NCBI GenBank assembly: GCA_964601355.1
Contig: CAZRNB010000065.1
Coordinates: 1-16,453 of the forward strand
Direction of reading: 5' to 3'
Length of the DNA stretch: 16,453 nt
Source: CAZRNB01 sp964601355
Lineage (GTDB): Bacteria; Planctomycetota; Phycisphaerae; Sedimentisphaerales; Anaerobacaceae
Under the pieces are notes generated by a model, which saw only the letters and a list, made by a program, of their open reading frames with translations, was not told the DNA's origin and made no database searches. A program made the position numbers and the translations under genes. Position 1 is the first letter of the stretch. Each line of letters begins with the position of its first letter. Below, piece after piece: positions 1 through 8,269 of the stretch.

Positions 1-72
1 AGGCCTCAATCATATCAGAGTACACGATTGGAAACAGCCTTTCATGGGATTACCTATATTCTGTAACCTTCT

Positions 73-2067
73 CTACTCAAGAGAGCCCTCAACCAGCCGC
101 ATAAGCCACAATCCGCCTGTGGCGGCATCAGCCGCAGGCTTAACCGCGGCAGATTTCTTTAAGCCGGCTGGTGGTAAAAACTCCTGCCCAGCGGCTAAGC
201 CGCCAGCTCCATCGACGGATTGAAGATACGAGAACTTCAGGTTTCCTATACTGCCCTTGTCGGTAGAGAAAATGATTTCATCAATAACATCCGCCTCCAT
301 ATCGATCCTGTAAATGATTCCGCTGCCTGTTTTGCCGCGCAGCTCCACCTCAGCGAATTTGTCGCCCGATGCGTACCTTGTCTGGAACCAGATACGCCGC
401 GAGGCTGCGTCACGGCGGACCGTATCGATTGCGTGCAGTCCCATCCAGGGCTTAGCCAGCCCATCGAAGAAACTGCCGCCTTTGAATGTTACAAATCGGT
501 CAAGCTCCGCCCGGTTCAGATAAGCTTCTTTATACGTGTCAGCTATCGTCAGAGAGCCAACCTGCATCTTCAGCCATGGGCTGTATTTTTTGCTCGTTAT
601 ATATACAAATGGTATCCGTCCCGTGCCGCTAACGGTTTGGCCGTTCAACTGACCTGTAACACGAAAGTAGGCCCAGCCGCGTTTGTGCATGGCATCACGG
701 TTATCAATTATCTTCGCCGTTGCCGGCCAGTCGCCCTGGAAGTATTCTTCGTCCAGGACGTTATAGTGGCGAATAAGCCACAAATCGTCGCTTGTCCGTC
801 GTCCGCCCTCCCCCGTATCGCTGCGGGCGGCGATAACCAGAAGGCCTTTACCCGGGGCCGATACATGTTTCATAGTGTCTTTGCCGCCCTCTACCTGACA
901 GATAAAGTCGGTCAATTCAGGGTTGTCCGTGGGCAGTTTCAGCACGCTAAGGTTGCCGGCCCAGTATCGATAGTTATTGATATAAACGCTGTCTCCGTGA
1001 TAATAGTAATTTGCCCTGTCGTTCTGCAAAACCTGCGAATATGATTTGTCTCCTACGATCCCCGCCTTTGCCCGGAGCATCATAGGTTCCTGTGGGCCTT
1101 GCGGGAAATAATACCAGTATTCTTCGGCACCATCGCTCTGGCCGAACCGGGCCACATCCTGAGACGTCGCCAGCGACGGGCTAAGAGCACCCCTGCTGCC
1201 GGTCGGCTGTCTCCATGAATCTGACGTTGCAACCAATGTGCCGGCGGTCAAAACGCTGGCTGCGGTTACGGATATAATCGCTGTTTTCGTAGTCGCCACC
1301 CCGGCGATACCCGCCAACAATCCGACCTTAGTCACGGCAGCCGAGACGGCTACCTGAGCAGCAGCAGCTTCGCTTGGAGCCGTCATCTTTCCAAATAACA
1401 CTAAAGCAGCCAACAACGAGCCTTTACCGAGACCGTTACGGGAAAGCTCCTTCTGCAGAGACTTTTTCGCACGCATGAAAAGCATACGCGTGCTAAACTC
1501 GCTACAACCCATAGATTCGGCAATCTCCGAATATTTCATCCCATCATAACATCGCATAACAAGGACTGCCTTATGGCGCGTCTTGAGATTGGCCATAGCC
1601 GATGAGACGATCTGCTTCAATTCCTCACTTACCAGCCTCTCTAAGCCATCCTGCCGTTGTTTTATATTGCTTCTGTGCTGCATACTGGAGATTGCTAATT
1701 TTTGTTGTGTCCGCTCGGTTCTGTAATAGTGCCGCAGCTTGTTGACGGCTATACCGTAGAGCCACGGCCAGAATCTATCGGTTTCTTTCAGCTTACCTAA
1801 TACCTTGCACATTTCAAACAAGCTCTCCTGTACAATTTCCTGTGCCAGATCTTCCTGCTGAGTAAGACGATATACATAAGTCCGCAGCCGAGTCCTTACC
1901 TGCCCGGCCAACTGATCAAGGCTGTTCCTGTCGCCGAGCCTGGCTTTGCTGACCAACTCGAAGACCGGATCAGCCCACCATGATGGTGCTGAATCCTGAC
2001 CAGGACCGTTTCCGGCTTTTTTAGGCTCGACTGAGCTCGCCGAAGTCTGACACAATTGCTGATTCAT
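73..2067 (-). CDS. ECF-type RNA polymerase sigma factor with membrane segment and large C-terminal domain
   Basis: The N-terminal third is a sigma-70 family factor of the ECF type. Region 2 covers about residues 35-115, with the LAQEIVQESLFEM helix at 74-86 and FWPWLYGIAVNKLRHYYR at 99-116. Region 4 covers about 150-210 and carries the helix-turn-helix YSEIAESMGCSEFSTRMLFMRAK. It should direct RNA polymerase to a specific promoter set. Unlike ordinary ECF factors of about 200 residues, the protein runs to 664. Residues 217-280 are hydrophobic and rich in Ala, with one to three possible membrane spans. About 380 residues follow, rich in Tyr and Trp, in which I recognise no known domain. If the membrane passes are odd in number, this part lies outside the cytoplasm and could be a sensor. 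No separate anti-sigma gene is visible downstream within the window. The start at 2067 gives a full region 2 and has a TATAAT box upstream. The sigma assignment is firm; the membrane and sensor role is inferred. Confidence 0.88.
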   Translation of the reverse strand: MNQQLCQTSASSVEPKKAGNGPGQDSAPSWWADPVFELVSKARLGDRNSLDQLAGQVRTRLRTYVYRLTQQEDLAQEIVQESLFEMCKVLGKLKETDRFWPWLYGIAVNKLRHYYRTERTQQKLAISSMQHRSNIKQRQDGLERLVSEELKQIVSSAMANLKTRHKAVLVMRCYDGMKYSEIAESMGCSEFSTRMLFMRAKKSLQKELSRNGLGKGSLLAALVLFGKMTAPSEAAAAQVAVSAAVTKVGLLAGIAGVATTKTAIISVTAASVLTAGTLVATSDSWRQPTGSRGALSPSLATSQDVARFGQSDGAEEYWYYFPQGPQEPMMLRAKAGIVGDKSYSQVLQNDRANYYYHGDSVYINNYRYWAGNLSVLKLPTDNPELTDFICQVEGGKDTMKHVSAPGKGLLVIAARSDTGEGGRRTSDDLWLIRHYNVLDEEYFQGDWPATAKIIDNRDAMHKRGWAYFRVTGQLNGQTVSGTGRIPFVYITSKKYSPWLKMQVGSLTIADTYKEAYLNRAELDRFVTFKGGSFFDGLAKPWMGLHAIDTVRRDAASRRIWFQTRYASGDKFAEVELRGKTGSGIIYRIDMEADVIDEIIFSTDKGSIGNLKFSYLQSVDGAGGLAAGQEFLPPAGLKKSAAVKPAADAATGGLWLMRLVEGSLE

Positions 2068-2352
2068 ATACTGCCGTTATTCTCACTATTGAACGAATTA
2101 TACTATCGTTAAGTGCCGCCAATGACGCAAAATGTAACGTTTTTTTCCGCAGCAATAGGCTTTTGTACTGCCTATATATGCCAAAGGAAAGCCGCACCAA
2201 GATACTCCGATAATTCTGGGGATTATTTAAAGAATTTTATCATTTTTACAGACCAAAATCAAGAAAATAAGCAAAACTCATTCGTTTTCATCTATAATAA
2301 GGTGAGGCCGTGCAGATTTTGCTGGCTATTGCTTTAAAATTGGCCATTTCAA
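2068..2352. other. Divergent intergenic region, no gene seen
   Basis: This AT-rich stretch separates the divergent sigma factor and dnaE genes. It holds the candidate -10 of the sigma gene and a second TATAAT at 2293-2298 on the plus strand with no matching -35. Short open frames here have no family resemblance, and one of them (from 2310) runs into dnaE out of frame. I see no repeat, riboswitch or RNA gene. Confidence 0.5.
2097..2102 (-). promoter_or_regulatory. Candidate -10 box for the sigma factor gene
   Basis: On the minus strand a perfect TATAAT lies 29 bases upstream of the sigma factor start codon. No good -35 hexamer is found at 16-18 bases, so the promoter is weak, activator-dependent, or read by an alternative sigma factor. 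The match alone could be chance in AT-rich DNA. Confidence 0.35.
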
Positions 2353-2381
2353 TTGACAAAACAAGCTGGCGTGGGTATCAT
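2353..2381 (+). promoter_or_regulatory. Sigma-70 type promoter of dnaE
   Basis: TTGACA at 2353-2358 is separated by exactly 17 bases from TATCAT at 2376-2381. Transcription would start near 2388, giving a leader of about 58 nt to the dnaE start. It is close to the housekeeping consensus and suits an essential gene. It could also serve the following plus-strand genes. Confidence 0.7.
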
Positions 2382-2445
2382 ACCGGCAACAGCGTCAATC
2401 TAATAATGGAGCACAACTTACTCTGTATAAAGGACTTATATATTC

Positions 2446-5400
2446 ATGTCAGGCAAAAAATTTACGCACCTTCATTTGCACAGCCAGTATTCATTGCTTG
2501 ATGGAGCGGTAGTCTTCGATGCCCTATTTAAACGCTGCAAGAAGCTTGGGATGGATTGTGTTGCCGTTACGGACCACGGCAATCTTTTCGGAGCCGTTGA
2601 ATTCTATACGAAAGCTCAGGCGGCTCACATCAAGCCAATAATCGGATTGGAGGCTTATGTAGCACCAGGCAGCAGGACAGATAGAACCAAAACGACCATT
2701 GCTGACGCGGCGTACCACCTAATTTTATTGGCACAAAACAATATCGGCTACCAAAATTTACTTAAGCTTGCAAGCGTCGGTTTCACTGAGGGTTTTTACT
2801 ACCGCCCGCGGATAGACAAAAAAATCCTGGCTGAATTGAATGAGGGCCTTATATGCACTACGGCTTGTTTGAAAAGTGAAATTGGCTCAGGGCTTATCAA
2901 GGGTAATAAAGAAGCGGCTGTCGCAGCGGCGGAAAGCTATTTGAAGATATTCGGCCCAGATAGATTCTTTATAGAAATCCAAATCCACCAGGGTGATGAT
3001 GCAAATGTACGGGATGGAATAATCGACCTTGCCGGCAAAATGGGGCTGGGCCTGGTAGCAACCAACGACGTACACTTTCTGCAGGAGGATGATCACGAGG
3101 CGCACAATTGTCTGTGCGCAATCAGCACAGGCAAAAGAGCCGACTCGCCCGACAGGATGATTTATCCGCCGGACGTTTATCTGAAGAGTCCGCAGGAAAT
3201 GCGCCAGCTTTTTGCCGGTCTGCCGATAGCTGATGAGGCCTGCGACAACACCGCGGCAATCGCCGACCGCTGCAACGTTGAGCTTAACCTTAAAGAGCGC
3301 CATGCTCCGCGATTTGTGCCTGACGACGGCACGACTGCCGAAGAGTTCCTGACCCGGCTGTGCTGCCAGGGGGCGGAGAAACGCTACGGCAAAATTACCG
3401 ACCAGGTAAAGGAAAGGCTCGACAGAGAGCTTCACGTAATTGAATCGAAGGGCTTTGCCAGCTATTTTCTTATCGTGTGGGATTTTTGCAAATACGCACA
3501 TGAAAATAATATCCCAATCGGCGCAAGAGGAAGTGCCGTGGGGTCGTTGGCTGGATACTGCCTGGGTTTGTGCGATGTTGATCCTATCCGATATGACCTG
3601 CTGTTTGAGCGTTTCATGGATCCTCAGCGCAACGAAATGCCTGATATCGATATAGACATCTGCCAAATTCACCGCGTAAAAATTATAGACTATGTCCGCC
3701 AAAAATACGGCCACGTGGCGCAAATCATTACCTTCGGGACGATGAAGGCCCGGGCGGTTATCCGTGATATATGCAGGGTGCTCGGCGTACCGCTGGCCGA
3801 GGCTGACAGGCTCGCAAAGCTTGTTCCATTCTCACTCGATATGACGCTCGATAAAGCACTCCAGACCGAGCCGCAGCTAAAGGAAGCTTACGAACAAAAT
3901 GAGCAGACAAGGAAGGTAATTGATATATGTAAAAAGCTTGAAGGCCTTACCCGCCACGCCTCGGTGCACGCAGCCGGCGTCGTCATAGCAGATGAGCCTC
4001 TTACAAATTTTGTGCCGTTATATAAAGCGTCCGGCTCCGATGACATCATAACCCAGTATGAAGGTCCAATGGTCGAGAAGGTGGGCCTGTTGAAAATGGA
4101 CTTCCTGGGTCTTAAAACCCTCAGCGTATTGGAACGTGCCCGGCAGTTAGTTAAAAACATCCACAACGTTGATATCGACCTGGAAAAGCTTGATCTTGCC
4201 GATCCGAAGGTGTTCCAGCTTTTCTCAGCCGGCAAAACAAAAGGCGTCTTCCAGTTCGAGTCCGACGGCATGCAGAGCATGTTAGTAAAGATGAAGCCGG
4301 ACAGGCTGGAAGACCTTATAGCCGCCAACGCCCTTTATCGGCCGGGCCCTATGACGCTGATTCCGGACTATATCGACCGCAAACACGGTGCAAAATGGCA
4401 TCTGCCGCACCCGATTATGTCTGAAATCCTCGATGAAACTTACGGCATCATGGTCTATCAGGAACAGGTAATGCAAATCTGCAACCGGCTCGGTGACATC
4501 CCGCTGCGTGAGGCTTATGGACTAATCAAGGCGATAAGCAAAAAGACCGCAAAGGTCATCGAAAAAGAAAAGGAACGGTTCACTACCGGCTGCGTCAATA
4601 AAGGCTTAACAAACCAGCAGGCTCAGCAGATTTTCGAGCTTATAGAGCGATTCGCCGGTTACGGCTTTAACAAAAGTCACTCGACGCGTTACGCCTTTAT
4701 TGCATACCAGACCGCCTATATGAAAACCCATTGGCCGGTCGAATTTATGGCTGCCCTTTTGACTTATGAAATGGGCAACACAGATAAGGTCGTGGACTAT
4801 ATTAATGAATGTAACGAAATGGGCATTGTTGTAATGGCTCCGGACATAAATGAAAGCGGCGTTGACTTTACGCCGATTTATATGGATGGTCAGAAAGGTG
4901 TCATACGCTTCGGCCTGGCTGCGGTCAAGGGCGCCGGCGAAAAGGCAATAGAGCAAATCATCGCTGCGCGTGAAAAGGTCGGCCGATTCGAAAGTCTTTT
5001 TCATTTCTGCGAGAACATCGATCCGAGAGCCGCCAATAAGCAGACTCTCGAAGCCCTGATAAAAGCAGGCGCTTTTGACAGGCTCGGCGGCAACCGCCAT
5101 CAAATGACGGCCGGCCTTGAAAAAGCAGTGGAAATCGGCTCGTCTCTTCAGGCGGATAAAAGCTCCGGCCAAATGACCTTCTTCGGACAGGCGGCCGGCA
5201 AGGCTGATTACTCACAGGACCACAAGCAACTGCCCAATATTGCGCCGTGGCCGGAAGCGCAAATGTTAGCTTATGAAAAAGAGGTGCTCGGCTTTTATGT
5301 CACAAGCAATCCGCTTAGTCATCACGCTGAGGTAATAAATCTTTATTCAACACACAGCAGCTCTCAATTGTCCGAGGCCAATGAAGGCAAAACCGTTATA

Positions 5401-5898
5401 ATCGGCGGTATGATAGCCAAAATACGATACAATGTGACAAAGACCGGCAGAAACGCCGGGGCGAAAATGGCGGTCTTTATCCTCGAAGATTTGCAGGGAC
5501 AGGTTGATGTAGTGATGTTTCCCGATGTTTTGAATAAATACAACGGCGTATTAGTTCAGGACACGGTTGTTTTTGTAAAAGGCAAGATTGATTTGCGAAG
5601 AGAAAAGCCCAACATTATAGTGTCCGAGCTGATAACGCTGGAAGATGCAAGAAAAAAATTGGCCGCTTCGGTAAGGATTCGGCTGGACTCAAAAGATGTC
5701 ACCGAGGAAAAGATTACCGCGATACGCAGTATTTGCCAGCATCACAAAGGCAAAAGCCCCGTTTACGTAGCGGTGAATACCGACCAGGGCAGTGTTTATA
5801 CGGCAGCCGATAAGGAATTGAGTGTCAATCCGGATTTAGACTTCTGCCGAAAGATGCGACTGCTCGTCGGCGAAAAAAATTTCCAGTTAACAAGGTAA
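2446..5898 (+). CDS. dnaE: DNA polymerase III alpha subunit
   Basis: This is the catalytic subunit of the replicative DNA polymerase. At 1150 residues it has the usual DnaE length. The N-terminal PHP domain (about 5-215) keeps its metal-ligand motifs: HLHLHSQYSLLDG at 8-20, DHGN at 43-46, the His in AYHLILLAQN, and ATNDVHF at 205-211. The polymerase core shows GARGSAVGSL at 359-368 and PDIDIDIC at 399-406, whose Asp400 and Asp402 correspond to the catalytic pair. The third Asp is D552 in KMDFLGL. QMTFF at 909-913 fits a beta-clamp binding motif. An OB-fold follows at about 985-1060, then a short C-terminal tail. The ATG at 2446 is preceded by AAAGGA at 2429-2434 and begins right before the PHP motif. 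It belongs to the PHP-containing DnaE group and not to PolC, because no internal DEDD exonuclease is inserted. It starts a plus-strand run of replication and translation genes. Confidence 0.98.
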   Translation: MSGKKFTHLHLHSQYSLLDGAVVFDALFKRCKKLGMDCVAVTDHGNLFGAVEFYTKAQAAHIKPIIGLEAYVAPGSRTDRTKTTIADAAYHLILLAQNNIGYQNLLKLASVGFTEGFYYRPRIDKKILAELNEGLICTTACLKSEIGSGLIKGNKEAAVAAAESYLKIFGPDRFFIEIQIHQGDDANVRDGIIDLAGKMGLGLVATNDVHFLQEDDHEAHNCLCAISTGKRADSPDRMIYPPDVYLKSPQEMRQLFAGLPIADEACDNTAAIADRCNVELNLKERHAPRFVPDDGTTAEEFLTRLCCQGAEKRYGKITDQVKERLDRELHVIESKGFASYFLIVWDFCKYAHENNIPIGARGSAVGSLAGYCLGLCDVDPIRYDLLFERFMDPQRNEMPDIDIDICQIHRVKIIDYVRQKYGHVAQIITFGTMKARAVIRDICRVLGVPLAEADRLAKLVPFSLDMTLDKALQTEPQLKEAYEQNEQTRKVIDICKKLEGLTRHASVHAAGVVIADEPLTNFVPLYKASGSDDIITQYEGPMVEKVGLLKMDFLGLKTLSVLERARQLVKNIHNVDIDLEKLDLADPKVFQLFSAGKTKGVFQFESDGMQSMLVKMKPDRLEDLIAANALYRPGPMTLIPDYIDRKHGAKWHLPHPIMSEILDETYGIMVYQEQVMQICNRLGDIPLREAYGLIKAISKKTAKVIEKEKERFTTGCVNKGLTNQQAQQIFELIERFAGYGFNKSHSTRYAFIAYQTAYMKTHWPVEFMAALLTYEMGNTDKVVDYINECNEMGIVVMAPDINESGVDFTPIYMDGQKGVIRFGLAAVKGAGEKAIEQIIAAREKVGRFESLFHFCENIDPRAANKQTLEALIKAGAFDRLGGNRHQMTAGLEKAVEIGSSLQADKSSGQMTFFGQAAGKADYSQDHKQLPNIAPWPEAQMLAYEKEVLGFYVTSNPLSHHAEVINLYSTHSSSQLSEANEGKTVIIGGMIAKIRYNVTKTGRNAGAKMAVFILEDLQGQVDVVMFPDVLNKYNGVLVQDTVVFVKGKIDLRREKPNIIVSELITLEDARKKLAASVRIRLDSKDVTEEKITAIRSICQHHKGKSPVYVAVNTDQGSVYTAADKELSVNPDLDFCRKMRLLVGEKNFQLTR

Positions 5899-5903
5899 AA
5901 ATT

Positions 5904-5926
5904 TTAACCACGGATTTCACAGATTT
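5904..5926. repeat. Short dispersed-type repeat between dnaE and the next gene
   Basis: The string TTAACCACGGATTTCACAGA, followed by TTT, matches a short interspersed sequence that I remember from many unrelated bacterial genomes, often as AACCAC-GATT-CACAGATT variants. Only one copy occurs in this window, so its repeat status rests on memory and not on sequence seen here. Confidence 0.35.
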
Positions 5927-5940
5927 AGAAAAATATTATT

Positions 5941-6348
5941 ATGTGGCTGCCAAAAGATGAAAGAAGATTGCTATCATTATACACAAGAAAAGTCATGCAA
6001 GCTGAAGAGAAGATTGAGATAAGCGATGAAGAACTGGTGGAATCGTTGAATTTGCAGGGAGTCAACAGTTTGCACGATTTAAAGCGTGACTTACATGAAA
6101 AAGGATTGATTAAATGTACAAACCTGGGCAGAGAAACGACAGTGTTAAATGTTAATGGCCGTAACGTACCCAAAGAGTCACAATATCCCGTGATAAGAAT
6201 GACTAAACAAGGTTTCGAATTAGGTCAAAAATACAACTCTTGGTGGGGTAATTTTGAACTGTTTTCCAAGGAATATATGTGGCTCCGGATTGTTTTAAGT
6301 GCAATAATTAGTCTCATTGGAGTAATAGTTACGATTATTATTGCATAG
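5941..6348 (+). CDS. Small protein with winged-helix-like N-terminus and C-terminal membrane anchor
   Basis: I cannot assign a function. The 135-residue product has an acidic helical N-terminal part (about 1-60) that reads like a winged-helix fold: a helix around DEELVESLNLQG, then LHDLKRDLHEKGLI, then a strand pair ending in VIRMTKQGFELGQKY at 84-98. The last 22 residues (114-135) form one hydrophobic helix, so the protein is probably tail-anchored with the folded part in the cytoplasm. No good ribosome binding site precedes the ATG. Its base composition is more AT-rich than its neighbours, it follows a dispersed-type repeat, and a hairpin repeat follows it. It therefore looks like an accessory gene placed between dnaE and tmk. 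It could be a DNA-binding regulator held at the membrane, but this is only a fold-level guess. Confidence 0.7.
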   Translation: MWLPKDERRLLSLYTRKVMQAEEKIEISDEELVESLNLQGVNSLHDLKRDLHEKGLIKCTNLGRETTVLNVNGRNVPKESQYPVIRMTKQGFELGQKYNSWWGNFELFSKEYMWLRIVLSAIISLIGVIVTIIIA

Positions 6349-6354
6349 TCATAG

Positions 6355-6380
6355 CGGTAGGGTAGGGCTTGCCCCACCAT
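6355..6380. repeat. GGTAGGG/CCCCACC hairpin repeat, copy B1
   Basis: GGTAGGGC and GCCCCACC pair across a TT loop with one G-T pair, making a small hairpin 15 bases before the tmk start. The same unit recurs at 12444-12513. It is a short intergenic repeat of the REP kind. Whether it affects tmk expression cannot be judged. Confidence 0.6.
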
Positions 6381-6394
6381 GACTTTATCTAAAT

Positions 6395-7027
6395 ATGCCT
6401 GAAACTAAGAAACTGACAGGTAAATTCATAGTTCTTGATGGGCCGGACGGCTGCGGAAAAACCACGCAGGCAAGACTTTTAGCTGAATGGCTGCAAAAAC
6501 AAGGCGTAGCTACCGCCGGTTTTCGCGATCCCGGCGGCACAGTCATCAGCGAAAAGATAAGGCAAATTTTGCTCAGCCCTGAGCACCAGGCTATGAGCAC
6601 AAACACGGAACTGTTATTATATATGGCTGCAAGAGTTCAGCTATGGCTGGAAAAAATAGCTCCGGCATTAAAAGAAAACAAATGCGTTGTTCTCGATAGA
6701 TGGCTATCCAGCACGTGCGCTTATCAGGGTTACGCCGGCGGCTTCGGAATGGATAAGGTCGAGAAAATAGCAGCAGAATGTCTCGAAAGGGTTTGGCCGG
6801 ATTTAACTATCATACTCGATGTGGATTTAGAAACAAGCGCTAAAAGACTTTGCCGCCGGCTCGACAGAATGGAGGCAAAAAGCCGCCAGTATCATCAAAA
6901 GGTACGCGATGGATTCCTGCAACTTGCCCAAAAAAAGAAAAATTTTCTGGTGATCGATGGCAGCGGCAACGTTGAAAAAGTTCATGAAAAAATATTGCAG
7001 CTAATCTCAGAAGTGAGCTTTACATAG
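6395..7027 (+). CDS. tmk: Thymidylate kinase
   Basis: This cytoplasmic enzyme phosphorylates dTMP to dTDP with ATP, a required step in dTTP supply. The 210-residue length is typical. The P-loop GPDGCGKTT is at 16-24. RDPGGT at 44-49 replaces the usual REPGGT, and DRW at 101-103 replaces the common DRY. SSTCAYQGYAGG at 105-116 matches the substrate-binding segment. The lid region near RLDRMEAKSRQYHQKVRDGF (155-174) is recognisable. No clear ribosome binding site lies before the ATG, and a hairpin repeat sits just upstream. The stop codon directly abuts the holB start, so the two are almost certainly co-transcribed and translationally coupled. The substitutions are conservative and I expect an active enzyme. 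Confidence 0.95.
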   Translation: MPETKKLTGKFIVLDGPDGCGKTTQARLLAEWLQKQGVATAGFRDPGGTVISEKIRQILLSPEHQAMSTNTELLLYMAARVQLWLEKIAPALKENKCVVLDRWLSSTCAYQGYAGGFGMDKVEKIAAECLERVWPDLTIILDVDLETSAKRLCRRLDRMEAKSRQYHQKVRDGFLQLAQKKKNFLVIDGSGNVEKVHEKILQLISEVSFT

Positions 7028-8143
7028 ATGTTCAGGGAAATTTTCTGTCAGGATAAAGCAATTGCATTGCTGCAAAAGGCTTTTGCCTTCGGTAAGTGGG
7101 CGCATGCTTATATCTTTGCCGGGCCGGATGGAGTCGGCAAATTTAAAACGGCCATCGCATGGGCAAATCTGCTTCTTTGTGAGAAGCCGGCTAAGGAAAA
7201 TAGCATTTCAGATGGCTGTGGCTTATGCCGCTCCTGCCGCGCGCTCCAGGCCGATTCACATCCTGAATTCAATCATATCTACAAAGAATTAGTAGAATTC
7301 ACCAGAGACAATAAGGGGCGAAAAACGCCTGTCGATTTGCCTATCGACGTCATTCGGGAGTTTCTAATCGAAAAAGTGCCGACTAAGCCGACACTTTCGC
7401 AAAGAAAGATTTTCGTGGTAAGCGAAGCTGAAAAGCTGAATGCTGCTTCGCAGAATGCGCTTCTGAAAGTCCTCGAAGAGCCGCCCGCATACTGCTGCAT
7501 CATCCTGCTGTGCACCCGCCTTGAAAAGCTTCTGCCGACCACCAAATCAAGATGCCAGATAATCCGGTTCGGCCCAATTGACGAAGATAAGATTATAGAA
7601 AAACTAAAAGAGATGGGTCTAGAGCAAATAAAAGCTCAATACTTCGCTCGCCTATCGACCGGCAGTTTAGGAACAGCCTGCCGGTGGACGGAGCTTGAAT
7701 TGACTGATGCAAATCTATACCAAATCAAGCAAAAAGTTGTGAATTCTTTAGCCTGCTGCGAACTCTCCGATGCACTTGAGCTGGCTGGGAAGCTTCTGGA
7801 CGACGGCAAAAATATTGCCGCTGCATGGAGCAGCCTCGACAAGACAACCAGTAAAACCGACATCAATCGAAAAACTCAAAAAACTCTTATACAGATGATC
7901 ATATCAGCTTTTCAGGATGCTATGAAGCTGAATGCTGGAGGAGGGCAGGCTGAGATTAACTTCGATCAAAAAGACAGGATTAAAAAGTTGGCCGACCGTT
8001 TTGACGCCGAGCAGGCCGCCTTGATTATTGCCGACTGCTACAGGATGCTGCGCTGGATTGAGGCCGGCGTTAACGAGAAGCTTATTTTCGAGCAGATATT
8101 GTTAAACCTCGCAGGTTCTGATATAATCCGTGTTCCGGAATAA
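7028..8143 (+). CDS. holB: DNA polymerase III delta-prime subunit (clamp loader)
   Basis: This AAA+ protein is the delta-prime part of the clamp loader, which places the beta clamp on DNA for the polymerase. The 371-residue product shows a P-loop-like GPDGVGK at 32-38 and a four-cysteine zinc module at Cys51, Cys64, Cys67 and Cys70. It also shows LLKVLEEPP at 145-153 and the SRC sensor motif at 174-176. Two sites are degenerate. The P-loop lysine is followed by Phe instead of Thr or Ser, and the Walker B region reads FVVSEAEKL instead of a DEA-type motif. This fits delta-prime, which is often a non-hydrolysing rigid subunit, and argues against gamma/tau (DnaX), which is also longer. The start codon follows the tmk stop with no gap. 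The tmk-holB pairing is common in bacteria and supports the call. Confidence 0.92.
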   Translation: MFREIFCQDKAIALLQKAFAFGKWAHAYIFAGPDGVGKFKTAIAWANLLLCEKPAKENSISDGCGLCRSCRALQADSHPEFNHIYKELVEFTRDNKGRKTPVDLPIDVIREFLIEKVPTKPTLSQRKIFVVSEAEKLNAASQNALLKVLEEPPAYCCIILLCTRLEKLLPTTKSRCQIIRFGPIDEDKIIEKLKEMGLEQIKAQYFARLSTGSLGTACRWTELELTDANLYQIKQKVVNSLACCELSDALELAGKLLDDGKNIAAAWSSLDKTTSKTDINRKTQKTLIQMIISAFQDAMKLNAGGGQAEINFDQKDRIKKLADRFDAEQAALIIADCYRMLRWIEAGVNEKLIFEQILLNLAGSDIIRVPE

Positions 8144-8153
8144 TGATTGTGAA

Positions 8154-8205
8154 CCCCACGTAAAACGCTCGTCTCGGCGAAGGCCGAAGCCGTAGCGGGG
8201 TGGGG
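8154..8205. repeat. Nested hairpin repeat downstream of holB
   Basis: CCCCAC at 8154-8159 and GTGGGG at 8200-8205 enclose a GC-rich segment with overlapping complementary pieces (CGGC...GCCG and GGC...GCC around 8176-8191). The inner part resembles a GAAGGCCGAAGCC repeat I remember from GC-rich intergenic elements. It is non-coding and may slow or end transcription between holB and the next gene. Confidence 0.5.
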
Positions 8206-8249
8206 CTAAGTACAAAAAATATTTAGCCCCGGGTTTAACCGGGGGTTTA
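8202..8249 (+). repeat. TTTAGCCCC hairpin element, copy A1
   Basis: The core AATATTTAGCCCC runs into a perfect 6-bp stem, CCCCGG (8227-8232) with CCGGGG (8239-8244), then GTTTAA. An outer inverted repeat, GGGGCTAA (8202-8209) with TTAGCCCC (8223-8230), competes with this stem. The element ends about 20 bases before the start of the PSP1 gene and has the same orientation. Three more copies occur in the window. Confidence 0.65.
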
Positions 8250-8269
8250 ACAGCTCTTGAGGCCGTTGA

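Noticed and set aside
220..1044. Long plus-strand open frame opposite the sigma factor
   Set aside because: It is antisense to a clear sigma factor gene, has no family resemblance and no ribosome binding site. It is a shadow frame.
2310..2501. 63-codon frame starting with GTG, with AAGGTGAGG upstream, overlapping the dnaE start
   Set aside because: It overlaps the first 56 bases of dnaE in another frame, and the dnaE promoter lies inside it. The product looks like no known leader peptide.
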